Made by a program: the position numbers and the translations under genes
Part shown: positions 1 through 8,391 of the stretch, in pieces
Layout of the letters: each line of letters starts with the position of its first letter
How positions within the stretch are numbered: the stretch's first letter is position 1
Assembly (NCBI RefSeq): GCF_023896955.1
Contig: NZ_JAMHIW010000006.1
Coordinates: forward strand, 186,001 to 250,000
Source of the DNA: Micromonospora sp. RHAY321
GTDB taxonomy: Bacteria > Actinomycetota > Actinomycetes > Mycobacteriales > Micromonosporaceae
Length of the DNA stretch: 64,000 nucleotides
Direction of reading: 5' to 3'
Notes under the pieces: model-generated
What the model saw: only the letters and a program-made list of their open reading frames with translations
What the model was told of the DNA's origin: nothing
Databases searched by the model: none

Positions 1-76
1 CCGAACCGACGTAGTGCAGGTCGGCCTGGGTCACGGTGGCCCGGTGGATCTTCGACTTGAGCATGGTCCGCAGCAT
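1..76 (-). CDS. panD: Aspartate 1-decarboxylase, N-terminal fragment cut by the window edge
   Basis: PanD makes beta-alanine from L-aspartate for pantothenate synthesis. The reverse strand from 76 reads [20 protein letters not shown] and continues to HYVGS, the conserved PanD N-terminus with the active-site Lys9. The window ends right after codon 25, at the Gly24-Ser25 bond where the family self-cleaves to form its pyruvoyl group. A GAAAGG ribosome-binding site lies 8 nt upstream of the ATG. It follows panC by about 40 nt on the same strand, so the two are probably co-transcribed. Only the N-terminus is visible. Confidence 0.9.
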
Positions 77-117
77 CGGGGTGGCCTTTCGCGAGGGTGG
101 TGGAGGGTGCGGCCGGA

Positions 118-966
118 TCAGGGGCGGGGGGCGAGGTGGATCGCCGCGTTGTCGATCAACCGCGTGCTGCCCACCCACGCGGCGATCACCAGCCGCGCCG
201 GCCCGGACACCGGCCCCGGCTCCAGATCGGGATCGGTCAGCACCAGGTAGTCGAGCCGGGCACCGGGCGTACCGACGCCGAACGCGGCGTGCGCGGCGGT
301 CAGCACCGCCCCCGCGTCCAGGCCGTCGTCGGCGGCCCGCGCACCGGCCCGCAGCGCGGCGGACAGGCTCAACGCTGCGGCCCGTTCCGACTCGCTCAGG
401 TAGCGGTTACGGCTGGACAGCGCCAGGCCGTCCGGCTCGCGGACGGTCGGCACGCCGACCACCTCGACCGGCACGTCCAGGTCGCGGGCCATCCGCCGGA
501 CCAGGGTGAGCTGCTGGTAGTCCTTCTCGCCGAAGAACGCCAGGTCGGGCCGGGTCAGCTGGAGCAGCTTCAACACCACGGTGAGCACGCCGTGGAAGAA
601 CCCGGGGCGGCTCGCGCCCTCCAGCTCCGATCCGAGCGGACCCGGGTCGAGCCGCACCCGCGGCTGACCGTCCGGGTACATCTCGGCCACCGACGGGGCG
701 AAGACCAGGTCGGCGCCGGCCCGCCGGCACACCTCCAGGTCCGCGTCGAGCGTCCGCGGATAGCGGTCGAAGTCCTCGTTCGGCCCGAACTGCAAAGGGT
801 TCACGAAGATCGTCACCAGCACGTGGTCGGCCCGTTCCCGGGCGGCACGCAGCAGCGTCTCGTGCCCGGAGTGCAGCGCGCCCATGGTCATCACCACGGC
901 GACCGTGCCCTTCAGCGCGGCCCGGGCCTCGGCCAGGTCGACGCGGGTGTGCACGAGCTGAGTCAT
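118..966 (-). CDS. panC: Pantothenate synthetase (pantoate-beta-alanine ligase)
   Basis: Joins D-pantoate and beta-alanine with ATP to give pantothenate, the precursor of CoA; cytosolic. The 282-aa product has the usual family length. Visible motifs are the HIGH-like LHSGH (residues 31-35), [17 protein letters not shown] (54-70), FGEKDYQQ (145-152) and the nucleotide-loop signature LSSRN (183-187). The ATG at 966 sits just after a dispersed 50-bp repeat that separates it from the upstream DUF2520 gene, and GAGG lies in the spacer. Order DUF2520-panC-panD is common in actinobacteria, so a pantothenate operon is likely. Confidence 0.95.
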
Positions 967-975
967 GCCGCCACC

Positions 976-1025
976 TCGGTTCGCGACTGCGGGGCTCGCA
1001 GGATCGACTCACTCCTCGCGCTCAC
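976..1025 (-). repeat. Dispersed ~50-bp intergenic repeat, copy A
   Basis: On the minus strand this begins GTGAGCGCGAGGAGTGAG, passes through CTGCGAGCCCCGCAG (arms CTGCG/CGCAG, 5-nt loop) and ends GTCGCGAACCGA. It closely matches the copies at 57598-57645 and 59272-59317 and, less well, 30568-30617. The stop codon of the DUF2520 gene (1022-1024) is formed by the repeat's own first bases. It ends shortly before the panC start. Confidence 0.8.
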
Positions 1026-2002
1026 GCCGCCACCTCCCGTCCGCTGTCAGCCAGCACGCCGAGCAGCGACTGCGCGTCCACCGGTCGGAGCCGGCCGGCG
1101 GCGATCGCCCGGTCGGCGGTACGCCGGGCCAGCGCCAGGTAGGCGGGCACGGACTCCGGCGCGGTCTCGGCCAGCCGGGTGAGGTGCCGCTGGACGGTGC
1201 CCGCGTCGCCGCGGGAGACCGGGCCGGTCAGCGCGTCGTCGCCGAGCCGCAGCGCGTTCTCCAGGGCGGCCCGCAGCAGCGGGGCCAGCACCTTCTCCGG
1301 CTGGGCCACGCCCGCGTCGCGCAGCCGGTCGGCCGCCTCGTTCACCAGGGTCACCAGGTGGTTCGCGCCGTGCGCCAGCGCGGCGTGGTAGAGCGGGCGG
1401 TCCGCCTCACCCACCCACTCGGGCACTCCGCCGAGGTCGGCCACCAGCCGGGCGGCCAGCGGGCGCAGCTCCGCCGGGGCGGTCACCCCGTACGAGATGC
1501 CCGCGAGCCGGGCCAGGTCGTCCGGCGTACCGGTGAAGGTCATGGCGGGGTGCAGGGCGAGCGGCCGGGCACCGACCGCGACGGCCGGCTCCAGCACCGA
1601 CAGCCCGTGCGCGCCGGAGGTGTGTGCGACCACCTGACCCGGGCGCAGCGCGCCCCGAGCGGCGAGGTCGGCGACCACTCCGGCCAGCGCGTCGTCCGGC
1701 ACCGCGATGAGCAGCAGGTCGACGGCGGCGTGTGCGACGGCGACGGCCGGACGGCGGGGCACGTCGGGCAGCAGCAGGGCGAGCCGGGCGCGGCTGGCTC
1801 CGGAGCCGCCGGCGACGGCGGCCACCCGGTGCCCGGCGGCGGCGAGTGCGGCGCCCAACACGGCACCGACCCGGCCCGCGCCGACGACACCGACGGTGAG
1901 CAGGCGGGAGGTGGCGGCAGCCGGGGCGCCGATGACGGCGCGATCCCGCGGTGCGGCAGGCCCGAGTTGGGCGGCCGGACGCGGGCGCAGCGGTGCGCTC
2001 AT
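1022..2002 (-). CDS. Rossmann-like DUF2520 oxidoreductase-type protein
   Basis: A 326-aa protein with an N-terminal NAD(P)-binding Rossmann fold (GAGRVG at 41-46), followed by a helical C-terminal DUF2520-type domain containing LALHPAMTFTG. The family resembles NADP-dependent ketopantoate or pyrroline-5-carboxylate reductases, but the substrate is unknown. An upstream in-frame ATG at 2134 would add 44 residues reaching into the divergent regulatory region, so I chose the ATG at 2002, just before the conserved N-terminus, with GAGGA upstream. It is the first gene before panC and panD, which suggests a link to pantothenate metabolism (inference). Confidence 0.8.
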   Translation of the reverse strand: MSAPLRPRPAAQLGPAAPRDRAVIGAPAAATSRLLTVGVVGAGRVGAVLGAALAAAGHRVAAVAGGSGASRARLALLLPDVPRRPAVAVAHAAVDLLLIAVPDDALAGVVADLAARGALRPGQVVAHTSGAHGLSVLEPAVAVGARPLALHPAMTFTGTPDDLARLAGISYGVTAPAELRPLAARLVADLGGVPEWVGEADRPLYHAALAHGANHLVTLVNEAADRLRDAGVAQPEKVLAPLLRAALENALRLGDDALTGPVSRGDAGTVQRHLTRLAETAPESVPAYLALARRTADRAIAAGRLRPVDAQSLLGVLADSGREVAA

Positions 2003-2080
2003 GACGACGATCCAGTCCTCGAGAAGGGGTACCGGTCGATCGCAAGTATGCGCCCGGCCCGCCGAACCGGGACAAGCATG

Positions 2081-2096
2081 TGTGAAAACGCTCACG
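2081..2096. promoter_or_regulatory. CRP-like operator (TGTGA-N6-TCACG)
   Basis: TGTGA AAACGC TCACG matches actinobacterial CRP/GlxR sites (TGTGA-N6-TCACA) at nine of ten informative positions. It lies between the divergent starts at 2002 (DUF2520-panC-panD) and 2166 (methyltransferase-nuoD paralogue). A Crp of the matching type is encoded at 51637-52314. Binding is inferred, not shown. Confidence 0.5.
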
Positions 2097-2165
2097 GCCC
2101 GAGGAAGGGGGGTGGGTGACCGTAGGGTCGGCACGGTTGACGCACCCAGAAGACGGGACGAACTG

Positions 2166-3345
2166 ATGCCGGTTTCCTGGCGGGACGCGATGGGCCAGGC
2201 CCTCTACGGGCCGGGCGGCTTCTTCGTCGCCGGTGCCGGGCCGGCCGACCACTTCCGGACCAGCGTGCACGCCTCCCCTGCCTTCGCCAGCGCCCTGCTG
2301 CGCCTGATCACGCAGGTCGACGCGGCCCTCGACCACCCCGCACGACTTGACGTGGTCGACGTGGGTGCCGGTCGGGGGGAACTCCTTCAGACCCTGCTCA
2401 GGCTCGTCCTGTCCGAGGGCGCCGCCGGGGTCGCGGTGGGGGTTTCCGGGGAGTCCACCCGCTCCGGGCGGTCAGGCTTGATCCCTCCGCGGGCGGGCTC
2501 CCCGGAAACCCTGACCTCCACGGCCGCCGCCCGTCCGTCGCGGGATGAGCCGTCGTCGGTCCCGGTTCGTCCGTCGGTCGCGGAACGGGTGCGGTTCACG
2601 GCGGTTGAGCTGGCACCTCGCCCCGCACACCTGCCAGAGGACATCGACTGGGTGTCCGAGATCCCTGCCGGAATCACCGGGGTGCTCCTGGCTACGGAGT
2701 GGTTGGACAACGTGCCCCTGGACGTGGCGGTGCACACCGACGACGGCTGGCGGTACCTGCTCGTCGAGCCGACCAGCGGGGTGGAGACCCTTGGGGAATC
2801 CGTCAGCACCGCTGATCTTGGTTGGCTGACGACATGGTGGCCCAGCCCCACGAGGCTGCCCGGAAACCCCCCACGGCGACCACCCACGAGCCGAGATCGG
2901 CCGAAGCAGAGATGAGGCGTGGGCCAACGCGGTGCAGAAGATCGAGCGGGGCCTGGCGGTGGCAGTCGACTACGGGCACCTGCGGGAGAGCAGGCCGGTC
3001 GACGGGACGCTGACCGGGTACCGGGGTGGGCGGCAGGTGCCTCCGGTGCCCGACGGGTCGGGTGATGTGACCGCGCACGTGGCCATGGACTCGGTCGCCT
3101 CCGCCGGTGCGGCGGTCGCCCGGTGCGCGTACTCCCTGGTCTCGCAGCGGGAGGCGTTGCGGGCGCTCGGGGCCGACGGTGGCCGACCGCCGCTGAGCCT
3201 GGCCGGCACCGACCCGGCGGGGTACGTGCGGGCGCTGGCCGCCGCGTCGGCGGTGGCCGAGCTGACCGACCCGGCCGGGCTCGGCGGGCACTGGTGGCTG
3301 CGGCAACCGGTCGGCATCCCGCTCGGGCCGGCCGTGGCACGATGA
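2166..3345 (+). pseudogene. MidA/NDUFAF7-type SAM-dependent methyltransferase, frame-disrupted
   Basis: The N-terminal half starts at ATG 2166 and has the SAM-binding motif VVDVGAGRGELL, then TAVELAPRP and LLATEWLDNVPLD. This frame stops at 2915. The C-terminal half continues in the +1 frame, open from 2830, with RAEIGRSRDEAW, GLAVAVDYGHL and SLVSQREALRALG, to the stop at 3343-3345. Both halves belong to the COG1565/DUF185 family, whose human member NDUFAF7 methylates complex I subunit NDUFS2. Losing one C from the C6 run at 2867-2872 would join the frames into about 392 aa. A low-complexity stretch with a 14-bp inverted repeat (2440-2511) also sits in the N-terminal half. The C-terminal frame overlaps the next gene by ATGA. 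It could be a true pseudogene, a phase-variable run or a sequencing error. Confidence 0.75.
2440..2511. repeat. 14-bp perfect inverted repeat inside the methyltransferase gene
   Basis: Arms GGGTTTCCGGGGAG (2440-2453) and CTCCCCGGAAACCC (2498-2511) are separated by 44 nt. The segment encodes Ser/Gly/Arg-rich sequence where the family would go straight from the SAM-binding motif to the AVELAPRP strand, so it looks like an in-frame insertion of a small palindromic element (inference). A related GCCCGGAAACCCC string recurs at 2858-2870, next to the frameshift. Confidence 0.5.
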
Positions 3346-4529
3346 CGGGCATGACCACCGACGCCGGGGACCTCCGTGAACTGACCGTCGGCACCGGGGC
3401 CGGGCTGGTCGCCGGCACCGGCGACCAGCAGCTCGGCACCGACATGGTGTTGAACATCGGCCCGCAGCACCCCTCCACGCACGGCGTGCTGCGGTTGAAG
3501 CTGGTCCTCGACGGCGAGCGGGTCATCGCCTGCGAACCGATCGTCGGCTACATGCACCGGGGCGCGGAGAAGCTCTTCGAGGTGCGCGACTACCGGCAGA
3601 TCATCGTGCTGGCCAACCGGCACGACTGGCTGTCGGCGTTCTCCAACGAGCTGGGTGTGGTGCTCGCGGTGGAGCGGCTGATGGGCATGGAGGTGCCGGA
3701 GCGGGCCACCTGGCTGCGGATGGCCCTCGCGGAGCTGAACCGGGTGCTCAACCACCTGATGTTCCTCGGCTCCTACCCGCTGGAGATCGGCGCGATCACA
3801 CCTGTCTTCTACGCCTTCCGGGAACGGGAGACCATCCAGGCGGTGATGGAGGAGGTCTCCGGCGGCCGGATCCACTACATGTTCAACCGGGTGGGCGGCC
3901 TCAAGGAGGAGGTGCCGTACGGCTGGACCGGCCGGGCCCGGGCGGCGATCGGCGAGGTACGACGGCGACTGCCCGACCTGGACCACCTGATCCGGCGCAA
4001 CGAGATCTTCCTGGCCCGCACCGTGGGGGTGGGCGTGCTCTCCGCCGCCGACGCCGCCGCGTTCGGCGCGTCCGGGCCGGTGGCCCGGGCCTCCGGGCTC
4101 GACCTGGACCTGCGCCGCGACGACCCCTACCTGGCCTACGACGAGCTGGACGTGCCGGTGGTGACGAAGACCGCCGGGGACTGCCACGCCCGCTTCGAGG
4201 TGCTGCTCGACCAGGTGTACGCCTCACTCGACCTCGCCGAGCAGTGCCTGAACCGGGTGGACCGGCTGACCGGGCCGATCAACACCCGCCTGCCCAAGGT
4301 GCTCAAGGCGCCGGAGGGGCACACCTACGCCTGGACGGAGAACCCGCTCGGCATCAACGGCTACTACCTGGTGTCCCGGGGCGAGAAGACGCCCTGGCGG
4401 TTGAAGTTGCGCACCGCCTCGTACGCCAACGTGCAGGCGCTGGCCACCCTGCTCCCCGGCTGCCTGGTGCCGAACCTGATCGCCATCCTCGGCTCGATGT
4501 TCTTCGTGGTCGGGGACATCGACAAGTGA
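3342..4529 (+). CDS. Stand-alone NADH-quinone oxidoreductase subunit D paralogue
   Basis: NuoD/NDUFS2 (49-kDa) family, the complex I subunit that helps form the quinone pocket. The 395-aa product has NIGPQHPSTHGVLRL, EPIVGYMHRGAEKL and GDCHARFE. The C-terminal region, usually APRGELGYYLVSDG, is here ENPLGINGYYLVSRGEKTPW, and the end is MFFVVGDIDK instead of a D(I/V)V-GEVDR type. Arg73 in MHRG aligns with bovine Arg85, the residue methylated by NDUFAF7. ATG 3342 overlaps the stop of the disrupted methyltransferase (ATGA); ATG 3351 is an alternative start. There are no other nuo genes here, so it is a paralogue outside a nuo operon. It could work in complex I or in another hydrogenase-related complex. 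Confidence 0.85.
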   Translation: MTGMTTDAGDLRELTVGTGAGLVAGTGDQQLGTDMVLNIGPQHPSTHGVLRLKLVLDGERVIACEPIVGYMHRGAEKLFEVRDYRQIIVLANRHDWLSAFSNELGVVLAVERLMGMEVPERATWLRMALAELNRVLNHLMFLGSYPLEIGAITPVFYAFRERETIQAVMEEVSGGRIHYMFNRVGGLKEEVPYGWTGRARAAIGEVRRRLPDLDHLIRRNEIFLARTVGVGVLSAADAAAFGASGPVARASGLDLDLRRDDPYLAYDELDVPVVTKTAGDCHARFEVLLDQVYASLDLAEQCLNRVDRLTGPINTRLPKVLKAPEGHTYAWTENPLGINGYYLVSRGEKTPWRLKLRTASYANVQALATLLPGCLVPNLIAILGSMFFVVGDIDK

Positions 4530-4547
4530 CCCGAGCCCGGCCCTGGC

Positions 4548-6311
4548 TCAGCGCCAGCGGTCGGTGACCGGGGCGCCGCCGGCGCGCGGCACGTCGTCCT
4601 GCGGCGGATAGCCGTACCGCTCCTCGACGCGGCGCCGGCCGGCCCGCTCCGGTGCGGGGTCCGCCTGGTGGCCGCGCTGGCGCGGTGGGCGCCACTCGTC
4701 GGGCACCGGCACGCCGCCGGCCGGCAGCGCCGGCCGGTCCTCCGGCTCGGCCCGCCAGCCGCCGTCGCGGTCGTGCCGGCGCGCCGGCTCGTCCCGGGGG
4801 TACGGCTCGCGCTCGTCGTAGCGGTGCGGCTCGTCGTAGCGGTGCGGCTCGTCGTAGCGACGCGCGTCCTCGTGCCGGCGTGCTCCCTCGTGCCGGCGGG
4901 GCTCCTCGTGCCGACGGGGCTCCTCCTGCCGGACGGACGCCCAGCGGTCGGCCACCCGGTACTCGGTGCCGGTGGCGTCCGCCTGCACCTCGGCCCGGCG
5001 CTCACCGACGCGCAGCTCACGGCCGTGCTCGTCGTCCCGGACGGCCGCCCACCGGTCACCGGCCCGCAGCTGCGACCAGTACTCGCCGGTGTCGTCCGCC
5101 CGCAGGGGCGGCCCGGGCTGGGGTGCCGCCGCCCGGTCCGGCGCACGCTGCTCCGACCAGCCGCGGTCGTCGTGACGGTCGTCCGGGTTCGCCCAGGCAG
5201 CAGGGTGCGACCGCTCCGGAGCGTGCTGCGGTCCGGCATCCCAGCCGGGTTCGTCGGGCTCGTCGTGCGCGTCGCGGGGATCGGGCCACTCCGGCTCGTC
5301 GCGGCGGGCCGTCCAGCCGGGCCCGTCGGCGGGTTGGGCACGGTCGTCGCCGTGACCGGACCGGGGACGCTCCTCGGGCTCACCCCACGAGCGGTCCGCC
5401 GGCCGGGAACGCTCGTCCGCGCCGCCGCCCCGGGTCCACTCCCGCGCCGGCGCGGTCCACTGGCCTCCGTAGCCACCGCCGTACCGCCCACCGGGCTCGG
5501 CCGGACCGCCGTCCACCACCGTGTGCCGGGTGGTCACGTGCACGGTCTCGGTGTGCCGGACCACACCGACCGGCCGGTGCGCCGGCTCGGAACGGTCCTG
5601 GTCACGAGGGCGGGGCGCCGAGCCGTACCCGGTGGCTCGCTGCGCGCCGTACACCCCGCCGGCCGTGGGCGGCTCGGCACCGTACGGCCCGGCGCTGACC
5701 GGAGGCTCGGCGGCGACGTCGGCGGCCGGTCGCGGGTACGCAGGCTCGTCGTCGGCACGCTCGGGGCGGCCCCAACCGGGGACGGCGTCGGGGGCTGCCA
5801 TCCGGGCCCGACCGGCCGGGGTGTCACCGGGCACCGGCACCCGACTGCGGGCGGCCGGAGCGGCCTCGACCGGCTCGGCGGCCGGCACCCGTGCCCGGCC
5901 GGCACCCGCCGGGTCGACGGAGGCGGCGGCACCGGCGAGAGCCGCACCGCTGGCGTCGAGGCGGCGACGGACCGCGGCGAGGCCCTCCTGTGCCCGCTGC
6001 GCCTGGTCGAGTGCCTGGTTACCGCGCTGCGCGGCGGCCACGATCTCGGTGCGCAGCTCCCGGCGCAGTTCCTCGATCTCGTCCAGCAGCTCGTCGGCCT
6101 GCGCCGAGGCACCGTCGGGCCGCAGCGCGATGGAGAGGCCGATCAGCACCACCGCCACGATGGCGAGCACCGCCGCGAAGCGCAGCGGCCCGTTGCCGTC
6201 GGCGACCAGCAGGATCAGCGCCGCCACCGGAGCGAGGCCCACGCCGGCCCAGAAGAGCATGGTCAGCAGCGGCGGTTGACGCCGGGCGTCGGGAGTGACC
6301 GGGGCTGGCAT
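4548..6311 (-). CDS. Membrane-anchored protein with coiled coil and long charged, repetitive C-terminus
   Basis: A 587-aa protein I cannot assign to a function. After a short N-terminus it has two hydrophobic segments (LFWAGVGLAPVAALILLV and AAVLAIVAVVLIGLSIAL), then a likely coiled coil rich in Glu/Arg (ELLDEIEELRRELRTEIVAA). About 400 residues of Pro/Arg/Glu/Asp-rich, probably disordered sequence follow. Near the end are six 6-residue repeats of the RRHEEP/HRYDEP type. I used ATG 6311, just before the first hydrophobic segment; an upstream ATG at 6407 would add 32 residues of unlikely sequence. It is convergent with the nuoD paralogue (18-nt gap). Confidence 0.7.
   Translation of the reverse strand: MPAPVTPDARRQPPLLTMLFWAGVGLAPVAALILLVADGNGPLRFAAVLAIVAVVLIGLSIALRPDGASAQADELLDEIEELRRELRTEIVAAAQRGNQALDQAQRAQEGLAAVRRRLDASGAALAGAAASVDPAGAGRARVPAAEPVEAAPAARSRVPVPGDTPAGRARMAAPDAVPGWGRPERADDEPAYPRPAADVAAEPPVSAGPYGAEPPTAGGVYGAQRATGYGSAPRPRDQDRSEPAHRPVGVVRHTETVHVTTRHTVVDGGPAEPGGRYGGGYGGQWTAPAREWTRGGGADERSRPADRSWGEPEERPRSGHGDDRAQPADGPGWTARRDEPEWPDPRDAHDEPDEPGWDAGPQHAPERSHPAAWANPDDRHDDRGWSEQRAPDRAAAPQPGPPLRADDTGEYWSQLRAGDRWAAVRDDEHGRELRVGERRAEVQADATGTEYRVADRWASVRQEEPRRHEEPRRHEGARRHEDARRYDEPHRYDEPHRYDEREPYPRDEPARRHDRDGGWRAEPEDRPALPAGGVPVPDEWRPPRQRGHQADPAPERAGRRRVEERYGYPPQDDVPRAGGAPVTDRWR
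4811..4918 (-). repeat. 18-bp tandem repeat in coding sequence, six units
   Basis: Six consecutive 18-bp units of the type GCTCGTCGTAGCGGTGCG (plus strand), the first two identical and the rest diverged. They encode the Arg/His/Glu-Asp-Glu-Pro hexapeptide repeats of the 587-aa protein. The period is a multiple of three, so unit gain or loss keeps the reading frame. Confidence 0.8.
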
Positions 6312-6367
6312 GGCTGTGCAGCCTACCGACGATCCCCACCCGAGGGAACGGGTCCCCGGCACGCGCG

Positions 6368-6399
6368 GACGCCCCCGCCCCGGGTGGGGCGAGGGCGTC
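6368..6399 (-). terminator. Hairpin terminator after the osmoprotectant-binding protein gene
   Basis: Arms GACGCCCCCGCCCC (6368-6381) and GGGGCGAGGGCGTC (6386-6399) form a 14-bp stem with one mismatch and a 4-nt loop. It lies 22 nt past the stop of the minus-strand solute-binding gene. There is no clear T-tract, as is usual for actinobacterial terminators. Confidence 0.55.
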
Positions 6400-6420
6400 G
6401 TCAGCACGCCACGAGGTGGC

Positions 6421-7425
6421 TCAGCTGGTGGCGAAGGCGCCGTCCGAGGAGAAGATCAGGCCGACGCTGATGGAACCGGTGCGCAGCCCGTTCTTGGTCA
6501 GCGGACCGCCCTGGTCGAGCGAGGAGAACGACCCCACCGAGAGGCCGTACGTCTTCTCCAGGCCCGGCTTGCAGAACGGCCGCTGCTGGCACTCCGGCGG
6601 ACCACCCAGCACTGTCGCGTTGCCGGAGCACTTCGCGGCCAGCTCGGAGAGGGTCCGCACGCCGTACTTGTCGGCGAAGGCCTGCGTGACCGCGAAGGCG
6701 TTCTGGTCCTGCGCGGCAGCCGGGGTGCCGAAGGTGATGCCCACCTTGTCACCCTCCGCCTTGAGTGCGGTCACCGTGGTGTTGATGTCGGGCGAGGAGA
6801 CCGGCTGGGCGTTGGGACCCTTGGCCTTCGTGTTGAGGAACTCCGCCATCGTCGCCGCGTACTCCGGGACGACCTGGACCTCGCCCTTCTCCAGCGCCGG
6901 CTCGTACAGCTCGCGGTTGCCGATCTGCTGCACCTTGACCTGGTAGCCGGCGGCGGTGAGCGCGATCCGGTACAGCTCGCCCAACGTCTGGCTCTCGGCG
7001 AAGTTGCCGGCACCCACCACGATCTCGCCGCCCGGGCCCTTGGCGATGCCCGCGGTGATGTTGTTGGCGGAGGCGAACTCCTCGGCCGCCACCTTGGGGG
7101 TCTTGCGGTCGTCGTTGACGGCCTTGTTGAGCTGGATCAGCTTCGGCGTGTCGAGCGCCGCCGAAACCTTGTCCAGCGCGGCGATCAGCTGCGGGTTGGC
7201 CGCCTTGCTGTTGACCGCCGGAATGACGTTGTCGGAGTTCTGGAGCTTCTTGTCGTCCTGCAGTGCGATGAGCTGCTGCCCGGCGACCGGGGCGCAACCG
7301 GCGCCGGAGGCGCCCTGCTGCGGTGCGTCGGTGCCGGACGAGCCGGCGTCGCCGCACCCGGTGAGGAGCGCCGCCGCGGCGACGGCGCCGACCGCCCCGA
7401 ACGCCAGACGTGTACGTGCGCGCAT
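6421..7425 (-). CDS. Osmoprotectant (glycine betaine/choline-type) ABC transporter substrate-binding lipoprotein
   Basis: A 334-aa extracytoplasmic binding protein of the OpuAC/ProX class. It has an N-terminal lipoprotein signal with lipobox LLTGC (Cys24) and a mature chain with GGEIVVGAGNFAESQTLGELY, typical of this family. ATG 7425 is preceded by GGAAGG at good spacing; longer in-frame starts would spoil the signal peptide. It lies downstream of the two permease genes on the same strand, 228 nt away, so it may have its own promoter. The substrate cannot be read from sequence. Confidence 0.88.
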   Translation of the reverse strand: MRARTRLAFGAVGAVAAAALLTGCGDAGSSGTDAPQQGASGAGCAPVAGQQLIALQDDKKLQNSDNVIPAVNSKAANPQLIAALDKVSAALDTPKLIQLNKAVNDDRKTPKVAAEEFASANNITAGIAKGPGGEIVVGAGNFAESQTLGELYRIALTAAGYQVKVQQIGNRELYEPALEKGEVQVVPEYAATMAEFLNTKAKGPNAQPVSSPDINTTVTALKAEGDKVGITFGTPAAAQDQNAFAVTQAFADKYGVRTLSELAAKCSGNATVLGGPPECQQRPFCKPGLEKTYGLSVGSFSSLDQGGPLTKNGLRTGSISVGLIFSSDGAFATS

Positions 7426-7653
7426 GTGCCCGCCTTCCGTGTCCCGGCGCGACCCGTCCCGGGCCGGCCGCGTGTCCGACGGGCGAACCTGGCTGTCGGT
7501 CGCCCGCGAATGTCCACCCAACATCGTCCGCAACCGACCGACAACCTTGGGAGGGCTTCGTCACCGCATCGTCACCGGCCGGCCCGCCGCCGGTCGGTGG
7601 TTCGACGATCGCTCACCCGGACGGATCACCCCGTCGGGACGTGCCCGGGTGGG

Positions 7654-8391
7654 TCAGGCGCGGCCGGTGGCGTCGGCGGGTCGGGGTCGCGCCGCGCCCT
7701 GCCGTACGCGCCGCAGCGGACGGGGGGTGACCAGGCGTTCGAGGCCGCTGAGGAGCACCTCGGCCAGAAGCGCGAGACCGGCCACCAGCAGGCCGCCGGC
7801 CACGATCTGACCCCCACCGGCCGCGATGCTCAGCCCGAACCCGGTGCGGATGATCTCGCCGAGGCCCCCACCGTTGACGAACGACGCCAGCGCTGTGGTG
7901 GCGATCACCTGCACGGCGGCGGTCCGGAAACCGGCGGCCAGGTAGGGCACGGCGAGCGGCAACTCCACCCGACGCAGCAACTGCCCGCCGGACAGGCCCA
8001 TCCCGCGAGCCGCGTCGCGCGCCTCCGGGTCGACCTGGCGTACGCCGAGGTACGCGTTGGCCAGCAGCGGCGGAATGGCGAAGACGGCCAGCGCCACCAC
8101 CACCGGCGTGCGGCCGAAGCCGAGGAAGGTCAGCGGCAGGATGGTCAACAGCGCGAGCGTGGGGATGGCCAGGGTGGCGTTGGACACCAGCACCACCAGG
8201 CCACCGCCGCGCCCGGTGTGCCCCAGCCAGAGCCCGAGCGGCCAGGCCACCAGGCAGCCGAGGGCCACCGCGGCGGCGGAGATCGCCAGGTGCTCGCCGA
8301 GGCGGTCCAGGATCCCGCCGGGGTTGGTCCAGTTCAGTGGGTCGTTGAGCCACAGCACCGCCTGGTGCACGGGGCTCGCCGCGGCGCTCAC
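7654..8391 (-). CDS. Osmoprotectant ABC transporter permease (second)
   Basis: A 245-aa inner-membrane permease with about five or six hydrophobic segments and the EAA-loop signature around DAARGMGLSGGQLLRRVELP, as in OpuAB/ProW proteins. The GTG start at 8391 overlaps the stop of the preceding permease (GTGA), so the pair is translationally coupled. The longer frame upstream of this GTG is a shadow of the first permease gene. With the ATPase and lipoprotein it completes an ABC importer with two different permease chains. Confidence 0.88.
   Translation of the reverse strand: MSAAASPVHQAVLWLNDPLNWTNPGGILDRLGEHLAISAAAVALGCLVAWPLGLWLGHTGRGGGLVVLVSNATLAIPTLALLTILPLTFLGFGRTPVVVALAVFAIPPLLANAYLGVRQVDPEARDAARGMGLSGGQLLRRVELPLAVPYLAAGFRTAAVQVIATTALASFVNGGGLGEIIRTGFGLSIAAGGGQIVAGGLLVAGLALLAEVLLSGLERLVTPRPLRRVRQGAARPRPADATGRA

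Noticed and set aside
4811..4918. CRISPR-like array
   Set aside because: The units are contiguous 18-bp repeats with no spacers and they encode a protein repeat in frame.
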